This document shows positions 1 through 8,271 of a DNA stretch of 64,000 nt, piece by piece. The position numbers were made by a program, and so were the translations under genes. The notes beneath the pieces were generated by a model. The model was not told where the DNA came from. It was given only the letters and a program-made list of their open reading frames with translations, and did not search any database. How positions within the stretch are numbered: the stretch's first letter is position 1; every line of letters begins with the position of its first letter. The stretch is from positions 487,776 to 551,775 of the forward strand of contig NZ_QAJI01000003.1 of the NCBI RefSeq assembly GCF_003852495.1, read 5' to 3'. This stretch comes from Taibaiella sp. KBW10 (GTDB lineage: Bacteria; Bacteroidota; Bacteroidia; Chitinophagales; Chitinophagaceae).

Positions 1-231
1 CCGGCATTTCTTATTTTATATCATCCGCATATAGGCATCCAATTTGTTCGTCCTTTTGTAGCAACAAAGGACCAAAATGCCTGTTTTCATCAAGGCAAAA
101 GGTAGCAATAGCTACAAAGGGAACCCAAAAGAATAAAGAAAATCTTTGTTTCCTAAAAGCGGATATCCGATTCTTATGCTATAAGGTCTATTCCATCACA
201 ACTAAATACTAGGTACTTTAAAATACGGTAC
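1..231. other. Intergenic edge, no supported gene
   Basis: No gene is supported here. Frame 3 of the plus strand is open from the window edge to about 212 but has no recognisable motif. Two small hairpins are visible, around 50-72 (GTCC...GGAC with a bulge) and at 108-121 (GTAGC-AATA-GCTAC). The stretch lies downstream of the minus-strand L,D-transpeptidase gene, so it may hold its transcription end, but no clear U-tract hairpin was found. Confidence 0.4.
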
Positions 232-924
232 TTATTTTTTGATATATACCCTAACTCCCGGTCTGATAAACTTATAAAAGTCCATAATATCTTCTGTGGT
301 CATGGATACACAGCCGTCTGTCCAGCCTAGTCCCATTTCGACCATTTTAGCACCGGTAGGATAGGTACCATGAATCCCGATGGCACTCCCGATACCGACA
401 CTCGGAGGGATAAGCCCTTTTGATTTGGCATCTTTGTGCTTTTTATAAGACTCATCATTCGGATAATTCAGCAAGATAAATTTTCCCCAATTGGAGTTAT
501 CATTCACACTTAAGATTTTAAACCAGCCTTCGGGTGTGGCCCTGTCTCCTTCATACGTTTTATCTTTCAATCGATCGGGACCGAATACGGCTCTGTACTG
601 GCGTATCCTTCTTCTTTTATATAAGAGGGCTACCAGATAATTGGTTTTATCAACATAGACCAGTAAGGAATCCTTATTCATGGTATCTACATTAAAGGGC
701 TTACGGTCTTTAAAACTGGGCATCGGCGGCGATACCGTCGTTTGGGTTACGCGCATGCCGTCTTTAAAGAACTGCACTTTACGCACAATATTACCATTAG
801 CATCTTTATGCTCTTCTAAAAGCGTAATTTTCTGAGGCGTTTTCTCCTGTGTCTGAGACCAGGCACTTGTTGTGGCAACAAGTACAAGCAGCACCATTAT
901 CGCGGATCTTATAAATAATTTCAT
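232..924 (-). CDS. L,D-transpeptidase (YkuD domain), exported
   Basis: Likely crosslinks peptidoglycan stem peptides or attaches proteins to them in the periplasm, as YkuD-family enzymes do. The 230-residue protein starts with a signal peptide (hydrophobic core about 8-20, cleavage near Ser-Gln 23-24). The YkuD domain covers about residues 85-228. The active-site signature is visible as IHGT at 184-187 (His185) and DGCVSM at 204-209 (nucleophile Cys205). I chose the ATG at 924 rather than the in-frame GTG at 933, because the signal peptide fits directly after it. It follows the BI-1 gene on the same strand, but a terminator-like hairpin lies between them, so it is probably transcribed separately. 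The substrate (3-3 crosslinks or lipoprotein attachment) cannot be told from sequence. Confidence 0.88.
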   Translation of the reverse strand: MKLFIRSAIMVLLVLVATTSAWSQTQEKTPQKITLLEEHKDANGNIVRKVQFFKDGMRVTQTTVSPPMPSFKDRKPFNVDTMNKDSLLVYVDKTNYLVALLYKRRRIRQYRAVFGPDRLKDKTYEGDRATPEGWFKILSVNDNSNWGKFILLNYPNDESYKKHKDAKSKGLIPPSVGIGSAIGIHGTYPTGAKMVEMGLGWTDGCVSMTTEDIMDFYKFIRPGVRVYIKK

Positions 925-967
925 TTCAGGCACTATACTAAATAAATGAATAATTGTTTATAAAAAA

Positions 968-987
968 AGCAGCCAAACAAGGCTGCT
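968..987 (-). terminator. Terminator after the BI-1 gene
   Basis: A 7-bp stem AGCAGCC / GGCTGCT with a 6-nt loop. On the minus strand it is followed by a run of seven T, a normal intrinsic terminator for the gene ending at 1012. Confidence 0.75.
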
Positions 988-1011
988 ATATTACATACAA
1001 ATATATGAAAA

Positions 1012-1743
1012 TTAATCTTTTCTTCCAAAGATTCTCAACAACATCAAGAAGAGGTTGATAAAGTCGAGATACAAGGCCAAAGCACCTATAATGGCTCCTT
1101 TTTTACGATCTTCTGCATTTTCAAGATAAGCATATTGCTTTATTTTCTGCGTATCATAAGCAATCAACCCAACAAATACGGCTACTCCTACATAAGAGAT
1201 AATCCAGTATAGCACCGGGCTTCCAAGAAAGATGTTGATCACAGAAGCAACAATAACACCAATCAAGCCCATCAGCATCAGGCGGCCAAAGGAAGTCAGG
1301 TCTTTTTTGGTGAAATAACCAACAGCCGTCATGATCCCGAAGGTAACTGCCGTTACACTAAAGGCGCTTAAAATAGAGGCATTTGTATATCTGAAAAAGA
1401 TGGTAGATAAGGTAATACCTGTTAAGGCTGCATACAGCAGAAAGACCAGCGTAGCCGTAGTGGAACTCATTTTTTGCACCCGCAGGCTAAGGTAGCCGAC
1501 TAAGAACAACTGTCCGATGAATAAACCAAAGAAAATTAAAGGGTTAGTAGCCAATAATTTCATCACCATACCGCTTTGTGCCGTAAAAAATGATACACTT
1601 GCGGTAATACACAAAGCAAGGAACATCCATCCATATACTTTGGTAATGTATTTCGCCACAAAATCGCCATCCATACTTCTTTCCTGAGCAGCGATAATCG
1701 AATCTATATCGTAGTTGTTATTGTCGTTTTTATTGTAGTCCAT
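1012..1743 (-). CDS. Bax inhibitor-1 / YccA family membrane protein
   Basis: A 243-residue integral membrane protein of the BI-1 (TMBIM) superfamily. The family forms pH-sensitive Ca2+ leak channels or modulates membrane proteases such as FtsH; the role in Bacteroidota is not settled. About seven hydrophobic segments fill residues 35-235, after a short hydrophilic Asn/Asp-rich N-terminus. I chose ATG at 1743: the alternative TTG at 1767 lies inside a TATATTTG promoter element at 1765-1772. A hairpin terminator follows at 968-987. Probably monocistronic. Confidence 0.85.
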   Translation of the reverse strand: MDYNKNDNNNYDIDSIIAAQERSMDGDFVAKYITKVYGWMFLALCITASVSFFTAQSGMVMKLLATNPLIFFGLFIGQLFLVGYLSLRVQKMSSTTATLVFLLYAALTGITLSTIFFRYTNASILSAFSVTAVTFGIMTAVGYFTKKDLTSFGRLMLMGLIGVIVASVINIFLGSPVLYWIISYVGVAVFVGLIAYDTQKIKQYAYLENAEDRKKGAIIGALALYLDFINLFLMLLRIFGRKD

Positions 1744-1764
1744 TATTTTCGTTTTTACTGTGCA

Positions 1765-1772
1765 CAAATATA
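1765..1772 (-). promoter_or_regulatory. Bacteroidota -7 element for the BI-1 gene
   Basis: TATATTTG read on the minus strand matches TAnnTTTG. The predicted transcript start near 1759 gives a leader of about 16 nt to the ATG at 1743. Confidence 0.55.
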
Positions 1773-1810
1773 GGTGAATTTGCCCTCATTTACTTCCTAA
1801 ATATAATACA

Positions 1811-1841
1811 AAAGGGCTGTAATTTTATAAGACAGCCCTTT
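1811..1841 (-). terminator. Terminator after the DUF3078 gene
   Basis: Arms AAAGGGCTGT and ACAGCCCTTT around an 11-nt AT-rich loop, followed by T-rich sequence on the minus strand. Confidence 0.7.
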
Positions 1842-1871
1842 CGTATTATGATATATAAAATTACTTTATCA

Positions 1872-2885
1872 TTAGAATTTATAAGCAAAACCTAAAGTAA
1901 AGGATTGCTTGATCTGCCACCATCCCAGGCCACCTAAAGGTTCTTTTACCGGATTACCCATTGCATCTTTTAAAGGCACAAAAGGTACGTCATTATCATA
2001 AATGGCCGTCAGCCCGAAATTGGCGGAGAAGAACTTGAAAAATTTGAAGGCCAAAAAGTTATCAAACAGGATATCAACATTGCCCGGATTATCTTTTTTA
2101 ACCAGTTTACCCATATCATCGTAGGTATTTTTAGCCAGGTAGTTGGAATATAAATCCAGTCGGCTTCTGTAGGTTATGGTCTTGGTCAGGTCTTTTTGGA
2201 AACGGGCAGACATATAAGCGCCTACTTCAAAACGCATTGTTTTATTGTAAGGTACGCCAAAGGCACCTGCTTCATCTCTGCTGGTATATTCCTTAGACAC
2301 AAATGTCGAACGCATGGCCGCAGGAGAAAGGAAGACACTGAACATCGAGCCTCTTCTGTATTCTATACCAGGAGATACCAATACATATAAAGGAGAAAGG
2401 AAACCGGAAGTACTGCTGTCTCTCCAGTTTGTCTGGTCGTAATTAAAACCTTTACTAAATTGTGATTTTGCATTTAACAGGCCAGATAAATACCAATTGG
2501 AAACGGGTTTCAACCGATATCCGTATTTGGAGGTAAAGTCTAAACGATCATCTGTTTTTCTGGGTTCAAAACTATTGGAATACGCGTAAAACATCCCATA
2601 ATTGGCATCCAGCGTATTCGTCCACACATTCCGGTTGTAATAACGGACAATATTACCGTTAAACACGCCATTAACGGCTAAAGAGGAGAGCTCACCACCG
2701 GCAGCCCAGTTATGGAGCATCCCTTGGTTACCCCCGACAGATACATTTGCATTTTTAATCCATGCAATGGTATCGATGTTATTCTCATCCATTCTTTGGA
2801 CACAGATCTCATCTACTTTGTTTAGTTGTGCCAAACTGCCTAAAGCGGTTAATAAGGCAGCCGCAAAAAGTAATCCTTTTTTCAT
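1872..2885 (-). CDS. DUF3078 family secreted outer-membrane-like protein
   Basis: A 337-residue exported protein with a signal peptide (cleavage near Ala-Gln 19-20). The body is rich in alternating aromatic/polar strands and ends in an aromatic-rich strand closing with Phe, typical of outer-membrane beta-barrels. It resembles the Bacteroidota family DUF3078, including the early segment with WxxGGxxS-type spacing. Function is unknown. It lies 25 bp downstream of gldB on the same strand and is probably co-transcribed with it, ending at the hairpin at 1811-1841. Confidence 0.75.
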   Translation of the reverse strand: MKKGLLFAAALLTALGSLAQLNKVDEICVQRMDENNIDTIAWIKNANVSVGGNQGMLHNWAAGGELSSLAVNGVFNGNIVRYYNRNVWTNTLDANYGMFYAYSNSFEPRKTDDRLDFTSKYGYRLKPVSNWYLSGLLNAKSQFSKGFNYDQTNWRDSSTSGFLSPLYVLVSPGIEYRRGSMFSVFLSPAAMRSTFVSKEYTSRDEAGAFGVPYNKTMRFEVGAYMSARFQKDLTKTITYRSRLDLYSNYLAKNTYDDMGKLVKKDNPGNVDILFDNFLAFKFFKFFSANFGLTAIYDNDVPFVPLKDAMGNPVKEPLGGLGWWQIKQSFTLGFAYKF

Positions 2886-2910
2886 TGTAAACTGTTATTT
2901 AGTATAAGTA

Positions 2911-3942
2911 TTATGGCTTGTATTTTGATGCCTGAAAGAGGGACATCAGATTTGTTTCGTTTAAAATTGCCGGCAGGTCTTTGCCCGTTTTTGCGGCATA
3001 TGCTTTTATAATCTTGTACCCGATATATGTACTTATATTACCCGGTGCTTCGGCCGGAAAGCCGGCAGAATTGGGTGCCGGTGCCACGTAGCGCATGATA
3101 TCCTGGTAATTTTTACTGTACAGTAAATTGTCTTTTAAAAAGAAATTATAGATCAGCGGTTCATTGGCTTCACACCATTTAAACTGCTCCGGAGTGTAGC
3201 CAAGCAATAAGCTAAGCGGTTTTTTGGGCAATACTTTATTTAGATAGTATACTTCCTTTCCGTTCAACAACATCAGATCCAGCAAAGATTTATTAAAGTT
3301 GTCATGCTCGTACACATTATTATACACCGCCTTAGCTGCCCATACGGGAATATTTTCCGGCGTGTGGTTGATCAAGGCATACTCCGGCAAGCCAATGGCT
3401 TGATAAGGCCGGAACCCTTGTCCCAAAAACATATCTAATCCCACACCTAACTGATCATTATTGGTGAAGCAGGTCCATTTGTTTAAACAAGAGGTAAAGT
3501 AGATTACTTTATTCGGAAGTGCGATATTGGGTAAATAGTATTTTATATGTTTAAAGGCATCCAAAATACCCTCATCATATTTTTTGGTATCAGGAAACAC
3601 CTGGTTTACGGTATCGTTCAGCGCCCTGAAATCTTTATGTACAAAAATATTCCGAATCGGTACAATATGCTCTGCATCGGTATAAGGCTTTTCTATCCTA
3701 CCAAAAGGCAAAAGGGTATCTATATAAAAGGAAAGAAAATCAGGATATTTAGCCTCCAGTTGTACCAGCCCCTGCGCTACGGTATTGCTATCCATAGCAG
3801 AAAATTCTTTATAGAAGGGGATGTATTGGAGCTGTACCGAAACCTTACTGACATCTACCGCGCCTTCTTCTGACTGACAGGAGGTAAAGGTAAGGGTCAA
3901 CAGACCCGAGAACAGGATAATCAGAGTAGAAATAAGACGCAC
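2911..3942 (-). CDS. gldB: Gliding motility lipoprotein GldB
   Basis: A 343-residue lipoprotein with a type II signal peptide and lipobox TFTSC (Cys22). Length and sequence fit GldB, one of the lipoproteins required for gliding in Flavobacterium; its molecular activity is not known, and distant similarity to DUF2268 peptidase-like proteins has been noted for the family. A TACTTTTG -7 element sits at 3959-3966, 16 bases upstream of the ATG. With gldH at 38 kb this indicates a gliding/T9SS lineage. It probably leads a two-gene unit with the DUF3078 gene. Confidence 0.8.
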   Translation of the reverse strand: MRLISTLIILFSGLLTLTFTSCQSEEGAVDVSKVSVQLQYIPFYKEFSAMDSNTVAQGLVQLEAKYPDFLSFYIDTLLPFGRIEKPYTDAEHIVPIRNIFVHKDFRALNDTVNQVFPDTKKYDEGILDAFKHIKYYLPNIALPNKVIYFTSCLNKWTCFTNNDQLGVGLDMFLGQGFRPYQAIGLPEYALINHTPENIPVWAAKAVYNNVYEHDNFNKSLLDLMLLNGKEVYYLNKVLPKKPLSLLLGYTPEQFKWCEANEPLIYNFFLKDNLLYSKNYQDIMRYVAPAPNSAGFPAEAPGNISTYIGYKIIKAYAAKTGKDLPAILNETNLMSLFQASKYKP

Positions 3943-3958
3943 TTTGTTGATTTTTTTG

Positions 3959-3966
3959 CAAAAGTA
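3959..3966 (-). promoter_or_regulatory. -7 element for gldB
   Basis: TACTTTTG on the minus strand fits the TAnnTTTG consensus and gives a leader of about 10 nt. Confidence 0.55.
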
Positions 3967-4001
3967 TTAAAAATTATGGCAATTTATACAGAACCCACAG
4001 C

Positions 4002-4730
4002 TTAGAGATAAATGTAGTACTGCTTCATAAGTAAAATAAAGTCGCTTGTATAGGTTCTTGTTCCTGCTTCATAAATACAAAGTGTTTCGGTAAGCGGTTC
4101 GGAACAAGGCTTTTTACCAAAAACCCCGACTACCCTATTAGCTTCTTTTTGTTGATGTGGCTGTACCCGTAATTGCCGCTGACAGTATAAACCCTGTTGC
4201 GCCGCTACTTTGAGCCAATCGGCCCATTCTGACACAGGATACATCAGCCCAAATTGCCCTTCCGGAGCCAGATATTCCTGTACTTTTTCTGCCAATACCG
4301 CTTTGCTTAATGCAGGACTATGCCTGGCTGCACTGCGGTCTTCATCTTTACTTTCCAGGTGTTTATGAAAGAAAGGCGGATTGCAGATAATCGCCTCAAA
4401 AGCATCTTCTGCCGGGCTAAATTGTTGCAGTGAGGTATGTTGTACCTGTATCCGGTTGGCCCAGGGGCTTTGCTGTATATTATCTGCAGCTTGGATACTG
4501 GCCTGCTCATTGATCTCTATCGCCGTGATGTGTACTTCGGGGAGGCTTTGCGCCAAGAGTAAACTAAGCAGTCCGGTACCGGTACCAATGTCCAGCAAAC
4601 GTGCGGGTGGTTGTAGCTGAAGCACCTTTGCCAGCCAGGCACCCTGGATACAGGCATCTGTACTCACTTTCATAGCGCAATGGTCTTGTGCGATGCGGAA
4701 TTGTTTAAAATCGAAGTAAGAATTGGCCAT
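4002..4730 (-). CDS. trmN6: tRNA1(Val) adenine-37 N6-methyltransferase (TrmN6/YfiC)
   Basis: Class I SAM-dependent methyltransferase predicted to make m6A37 in tRNA1-Val. In its 242 residues the SAM-binding loop LDIGTGTG is at 46-53, the acidic ribose-binding strand end IEIN at 71-74, and the catalytic NPPF motif of amino-methylating enzymes at 117-120. The N-terminal FDFKQFRI segment is typical of YfiC. The gene begins 4 bp after tsaD and is likely translated from the same message, pairing two position-37 tRNA-modifying enzymes. Confidence 0.88.
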   Translation of the reverse strand: MANSYFDFKQFRIAQDHCAMKVSTDACIQGAWLAKVLQLQPPARLLDIGTGTGLLSLLLAQSLPEVHITAIEINEQASIQAADNIQQSPWANRIQVQHTSLQQFSPAEDAFEAIICNPPFFHKHLESKDEDRSAARHSPALSKAVLAEKVQEYLAPEGQFGLMYPVSEWADWLKVAAQQGLYCQRQLRVQPHQQKEANRVVGVFGKKPCSEPLTETLCIYEAGTRTYTSDFILLMKQYYIYL

Positions 4731-4734
4731 ACAC

Positions 4735-5754
4735 TTATTTCCATGCGGCTCTTGCCGTAGGCACCGCCTTAAGATCGGTGAATTCTTTTTGTAACATTTT
4801 ATAGTGCGCTGTTATGGCAATCATCGCAGCATTATCGGTACAGTATTCAAATTTGGGTAAGTATACCTGCCATTTATATTTTTGTCCAAGTTCGGATATG
4901 GCTGTTCTTAATCCGCTATTAGCCGATACGCCTCCGGCAACGCCAATATGGCTTACGCCATAAGCTTTGGCTGCTTTTTCGAATTTCTTCATCAAAGCCT
5001 TGACAATGGTATACTGTACAGACGCGCAAATATCTTTGAGATTTTCTTTTACAAAATCAGGATCGATTGCTTTCTTTTTTTGTAAGAAATAAAGCACGGC
5101 GGTTTTCACCCCGCTAAAACTAAAATTAAGGCCTTCCAGATTCGGGATGGGAAATTCAAATGCACGGGGATTGCCCTCTTGCGCATATTTATCTATCAAG
5201 GGACCACCGGGATAAGGCAATTCGAGCATTTTGGCAATTTTATCAAAAGCTTCTCCTGCAGCATCATCAATGGTTTCGCCCAAAATCTCCATATCGAGTG
5301 GTGCGTGGCATAAAACGATTTGGGTATGCCCGCCGGAAACGGTAAGGCATAGGAAAGGAAATGTGGGTTTCGGATCTTCTATAAAATGGGCTAAAACATG
5401 CGCCTGCATGTGGTGTACCGGGATCAGGGGAATATCCAGTGCCTGTGCCAGGCCTTTGGCAAAGCTGCTGCCTACTAATAGCGCACCCAATAACCCCGGA
5501 GCTTGGGTAAACGCAATGGCATGAAGGGATTCTTTACTGATCTGCGCAGCTTTAAGCGCTTGATCTACCACAGGTACAATGTTTTGCAGATGCGCTCTGG
5601 AGGCTAGCTCCGGCACAACGCCGCCATATTCTTCATGCACTTTTTGCGTGGCAATAATATTGCTTAAAACGACCCCATCCCGCACAACTGAGGCAGACGT
5701 TTCATCGCATGAACTTTCGATGGCTAAAATGATTTGATGTTGTTCTGATTCCAT
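4735..5754 (-). CDS. tsaD: tRNA N6-adenosine threonylcarbamoyltransferase TsaD
   Basis: Transfers the threonylcarbamoyl group to A37 of ANN-decoding tRNAs (t6A), working with TsaB and TsaE, which are not in this window. The 339-residue length is normal. The N-terminal ASKHA phosphate loop IESSCDETSAS is at 12-22 and the metal-binding HMQAH at 115-119; the downstream VSGGHT and AGGVSANSGLR motifs are intact. A possible TATTTTTG -7 element at 5763-5770 lies only 8 bases before the ATG, but the gene is also 24 bp from the preceding AsmA-like gene and may simply be read with it. Confidence 0.95.
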   Translation of the reverse strand: MESEQHQIILAIESSCDETSASVVRDGVVLSNIIATQKVHEEYGGVVPELASRAHLQNIVPVVDQALKAAQISKESLHAIAFTQAPGLLGALLVGSSFAKGLAQALDIPLIPVHHMQAHVLAHFIEDPKPTFPFLCLTVSGGHTQIVLCHAPLDMEILGETIDDAAGEAFDKIAKMLELPYPGGPLIDKYAQEGNPRAFEFPIPNLEGLNFSFSGVKTAVLYFLQKKKAIDPDFVKENLKDICASVQYTIVKALMKKFEKAAKAYGVSHIGVAGGVSANSGLRTAISELGQKYKWQVYLPKFEYCTDNAAMIAITAHYKMLQKEFTDLKAVPTARAAWK

Positions 5755-5762
5755 TCCGGATG

Positions 5763-5770
5763 CAAAAATA
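5763..5770 (-). promoter_or_regulatory. Possible -7 element just upstream of tsaD
   Basis: TATTTTTG on the minus strand matches TAnnTTTG, 8 bases before the tsaD ATG and inside the short gap after the AsmA-like gene. If used, the message would be almost leaderless. It may be chance. Confidence 0.3.
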
Positions 5771-5777
5771 AATCATT

Positions 5778-8222
5778 TTACTCTTCTTCCTCGTCTACAA
5801 CTTTTCCATCGTCTTTACCATTCACTTTTCCGACCCCAATCGAGATTTTCCCCGAAGCATCGGAATGCGCATTGAGGTTCAGTACCAGTCCTTCGCCTTT
5901 TCTTTTTTTCAATCCCCTTTCTACCCGGTCTTTATCAATCTGCGGATTGCGTAAAGGTACCCGGAAGTCAATATTAGTTGCCGCTCCGGGCACCAATCCA
6001 TAAACACCCTGGAAAGAAAGGTTCAGGGCACTGGTCTCCAATTTAGTGGGTGGAATAATAATATTACCATTCTTCAAGCTGATATCACCTGCAAATTTAT
6101 CGATCTCGATATTATCAAGCCCTCTGTTCTTAAACCATTTCTGCACTTTGGCAAATAACTCAAAGTTACGCAGGGCGGCATTATTGAGGTTGTATTTCAT
6201 ACCGCCGTTGAGGCGATTGGTCATCAAAGCACCTTTATCGGTTACATTGCCGCTAAGATTCCCATTGATAGAAATATTGCCCGCTACATTTTTATCAGTC
6301 AGGTTTTTAAACCCAAAGTTATTCAACGCGTAGAACAGCTGATTAACTTTTACATTGGCCACGTTAAAATTAAGGTTAAAGGGATTATTCTGGCTTTGCT
6401 GATCAATATTAGCCTTGAGGTTTATAGTTCCCTGTGCATGGTTCAGGCTCAGGTTATGAATCGCTAAACCAGCAGTCGTAAAGGACATATTGGAGACGAC
6501 GTTCGTCGCCACGAATTTTTTATACAGCGCTTTATTAATGCGCATGTCAATAGCAATATCACTATTGGTCAGAAAATCATCGAGCCGGTCTGCCGCAAAT
6601 TGTTTTCCTTTTTTACTGGTACTTCGTTTCTGTACGAAATAGGTCATGAAGGCTCCTAAATCAATATTATTGCTTTGTAGATGCAGATCCATCGATGCTT
6701 TTCCGGGAATTTCCACAAAGGTTTTCAGAAAGTCATGAGACACCCCATTTATATTGATATCACTGTTCTGCGCAAAGATCTGTAGCTTATTCAACAACAG
6801 GTCTGGCCCGTTAAAAGCCAATTGTGCTGTTCCGTTATGAAACTTCAGGTTTCGTTCATTATAAATAAAATCAAAATTTTGAATCGTGACGTTTCCGTAT
6901 ATCTCATCAGCGATCAGGGAGTTGGCAAAAAGGTTGCCATTATATTTCAAATCGTAGCTACAAGTCCCTTTTGTAAAATTAAACTGTTCACCGAAGGTGT
7001 TGTTTAATACCGTCGCATCAAACTGTGCTTTTAAATAGGCGACGACATAGGGATGTATAAAATTCACGATACTTATATCACGCGCGCATACCGGAAGGCC
7101 ATTGTATAAAGCAGATAGGCTGTCAATCACAATTACGGAATTACTATCATGCTTTGGCTGATCCGGCTCCAATTGATTCACAAATTTCCCTTTAAAATAA
7201 ACCTCTGTAAAAGTAGAACCCAGAAGGCTTACGGTATTATGCTCCGTTGCAAAATCAATCCCGATATAGGGATTGGTGCCCCGCTCGAGCATATCGCCCT
7301 TAATGAGCGCGGCCACACTCAGGTTTTTATTGAAATCGAACTTGGAAAGTTTATTGAATATATTTTCTGACAGCCATTTTACGGCTACGTTATAGGTAAT
7401 TTTTTTTCCAGTCAGGTATATTTCAAAGGGTAAGGCCTTGGGTTTACCCATATCAAATTGGGCCTTTAATTTCAGCTTTTCATTGTCAATATCCAGGTCA
7501 TTTTCCAGTACATTACCTATTTTCGATTTGGTATTATAATCAAAATTGATGGCACCTTTTATGGCTGCATTTTTAAGGAAAGAACCTTTAGACAATTTAA
7601 AGCCTAACTGCCCCACCAGGGCATTTACATCAGCCCTTACTTTGAGTATACTGTCGACGGTGTATATCTTAGCAGAAACGTTATTAAAACGCACATTGAA
7701 GCGTTTATTCATAGGCTTGTTATCGATCAGAAACGCAACGCCGTCTAGTTCGATATGTTCAATATCCACTTTCTTTTTTTTCTGCTCGGGGTTCTTTTGC
7801 TTTGATTTGAGCAAGTAATTATTGGAATATCCGTTTTCATCAATAAATAGGTGCAACAGGCCTTCTTCCAGAATTATTTTAGAGATTTTCGGTTTGCCGA
7901 AAATAACAGAAAAGATATTGATCCTTACATAAGCATGCTTAAGATCCAATAACTTCCGGTGGTGTTGCTCATAGAGACTGTCTACCAGAGACAGGCCATC
8001 TAAACGTATGGCCATGTTGGGGAATGTTTTAAAAACATCAGGCCGTATATCTTCTATGGTGAGTTTACCTTCTATTTTGTCGCCAATAGCTTGTTCCAGT
8101 TTGGTGATCAGCTCTTGCTTATGGGCACTGACATACCAGTACAGGACACCCCATAATATCAGCAATAGTGCGATGAGGGTACCGAATATATAGAGGATTC
8201 TTTTTAACCATTTTTTACGCAT
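5778..8222 (-). CDS. AsmA-like envelope protein
   Basis: An 814-residue protein anchored by one N-terminal membrane span (about 11-31) after a basic MRKKWLKR start. The rest is periplasmic and strand-rich, as in AsmA/TamB-like repeating beta-groove proteins. The AsmA-type C-terminal region lies at about residues 640-760, and the C-terminus ends in an acidic tail. Family members bridge inner and outer membrane and are implicated in phospholipid transport; that role here is inferred. It follows the DUF4175 gene by 49 bp and precedes tsaD by 23 bp. Confidence 0.78.
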   Translation of the reverse strand: MRKKWLKRILYIFGTLIALLLILWGVLYWYVSAHKQELITKLEQAIGDKIEGKLTIEDIRPDVFKTFPNMAIRLDGLSLVDSLYEQHHRKLLDLKHAYVRINIFSVIFGKPKISKIILEEGLLHLFIDENGYSNNYLLKSKQKNPEQKKKKVDIEHIELDGVAFLIDNKPMNKRFNVRFNNVSAKIYTVDSILKVRADVNALVGQLGFKLSKGSFLKNAAIKGAINFDYNTKSKIGNVLENDLDIDNEKLKLKAQFDMGKPKALPFEIYLTGKKITYNVAVKWLSENIFNKLSKFDFNKNLSVAALIKGDMLERGTNPYIGIDFATEHNTVSLLGSTFTEVYFKGKFVNQLEPDQPKHDSNSVIVIDSLSALYNGLPVCARDISIVNFIHPYVVAYLKAQFDATVLNNTFGEQFNFTKGTCSYDLKYNGNLFANSLIADEIYGNVTIQNFDFIYNERNLKFHNGTAQLAFNGPDLLLNKLQIFAQNSDININGVSHDFLKTFVEIPGKASMDLHLQSNNIDLGAFMTYFVQKRSTSKKGKQFAADRLDDFLTNSDIAIDMRINKALYKKFVATNVVSNMSFTTAGLAIHNLSLNHAQGTINLKANIDQQSQNNPFNLNFNVANVKVNQLFYALNNFGFKNLTDKNVAGNISINGNLSGNVTDKGALMTNRLNGGMKYNLNNAALRNFELFAKVQKWFKNRGLDNIEIDKFAGDISLKNGNIIIPPTKLETSALNLSFQGVYGLVPGAATNIDFRVPLRNPQIDKDRVERGLKKRKGEGLVLNLNAHSDASGKISIGVGKVNGKDDGKVVDEEEE

Positions 8223-8271
8223 AGGTATTGTGTATAGTGGCGGTTTGTGTGCTATAAATATACTGCTTATT

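Noticed and set aside
1-212. Open plus-strand frames at the left edge that could be the end of a gene
   Set aside because: No motif, no conserved composition and small hairpins inside; support is too weak for a gene.
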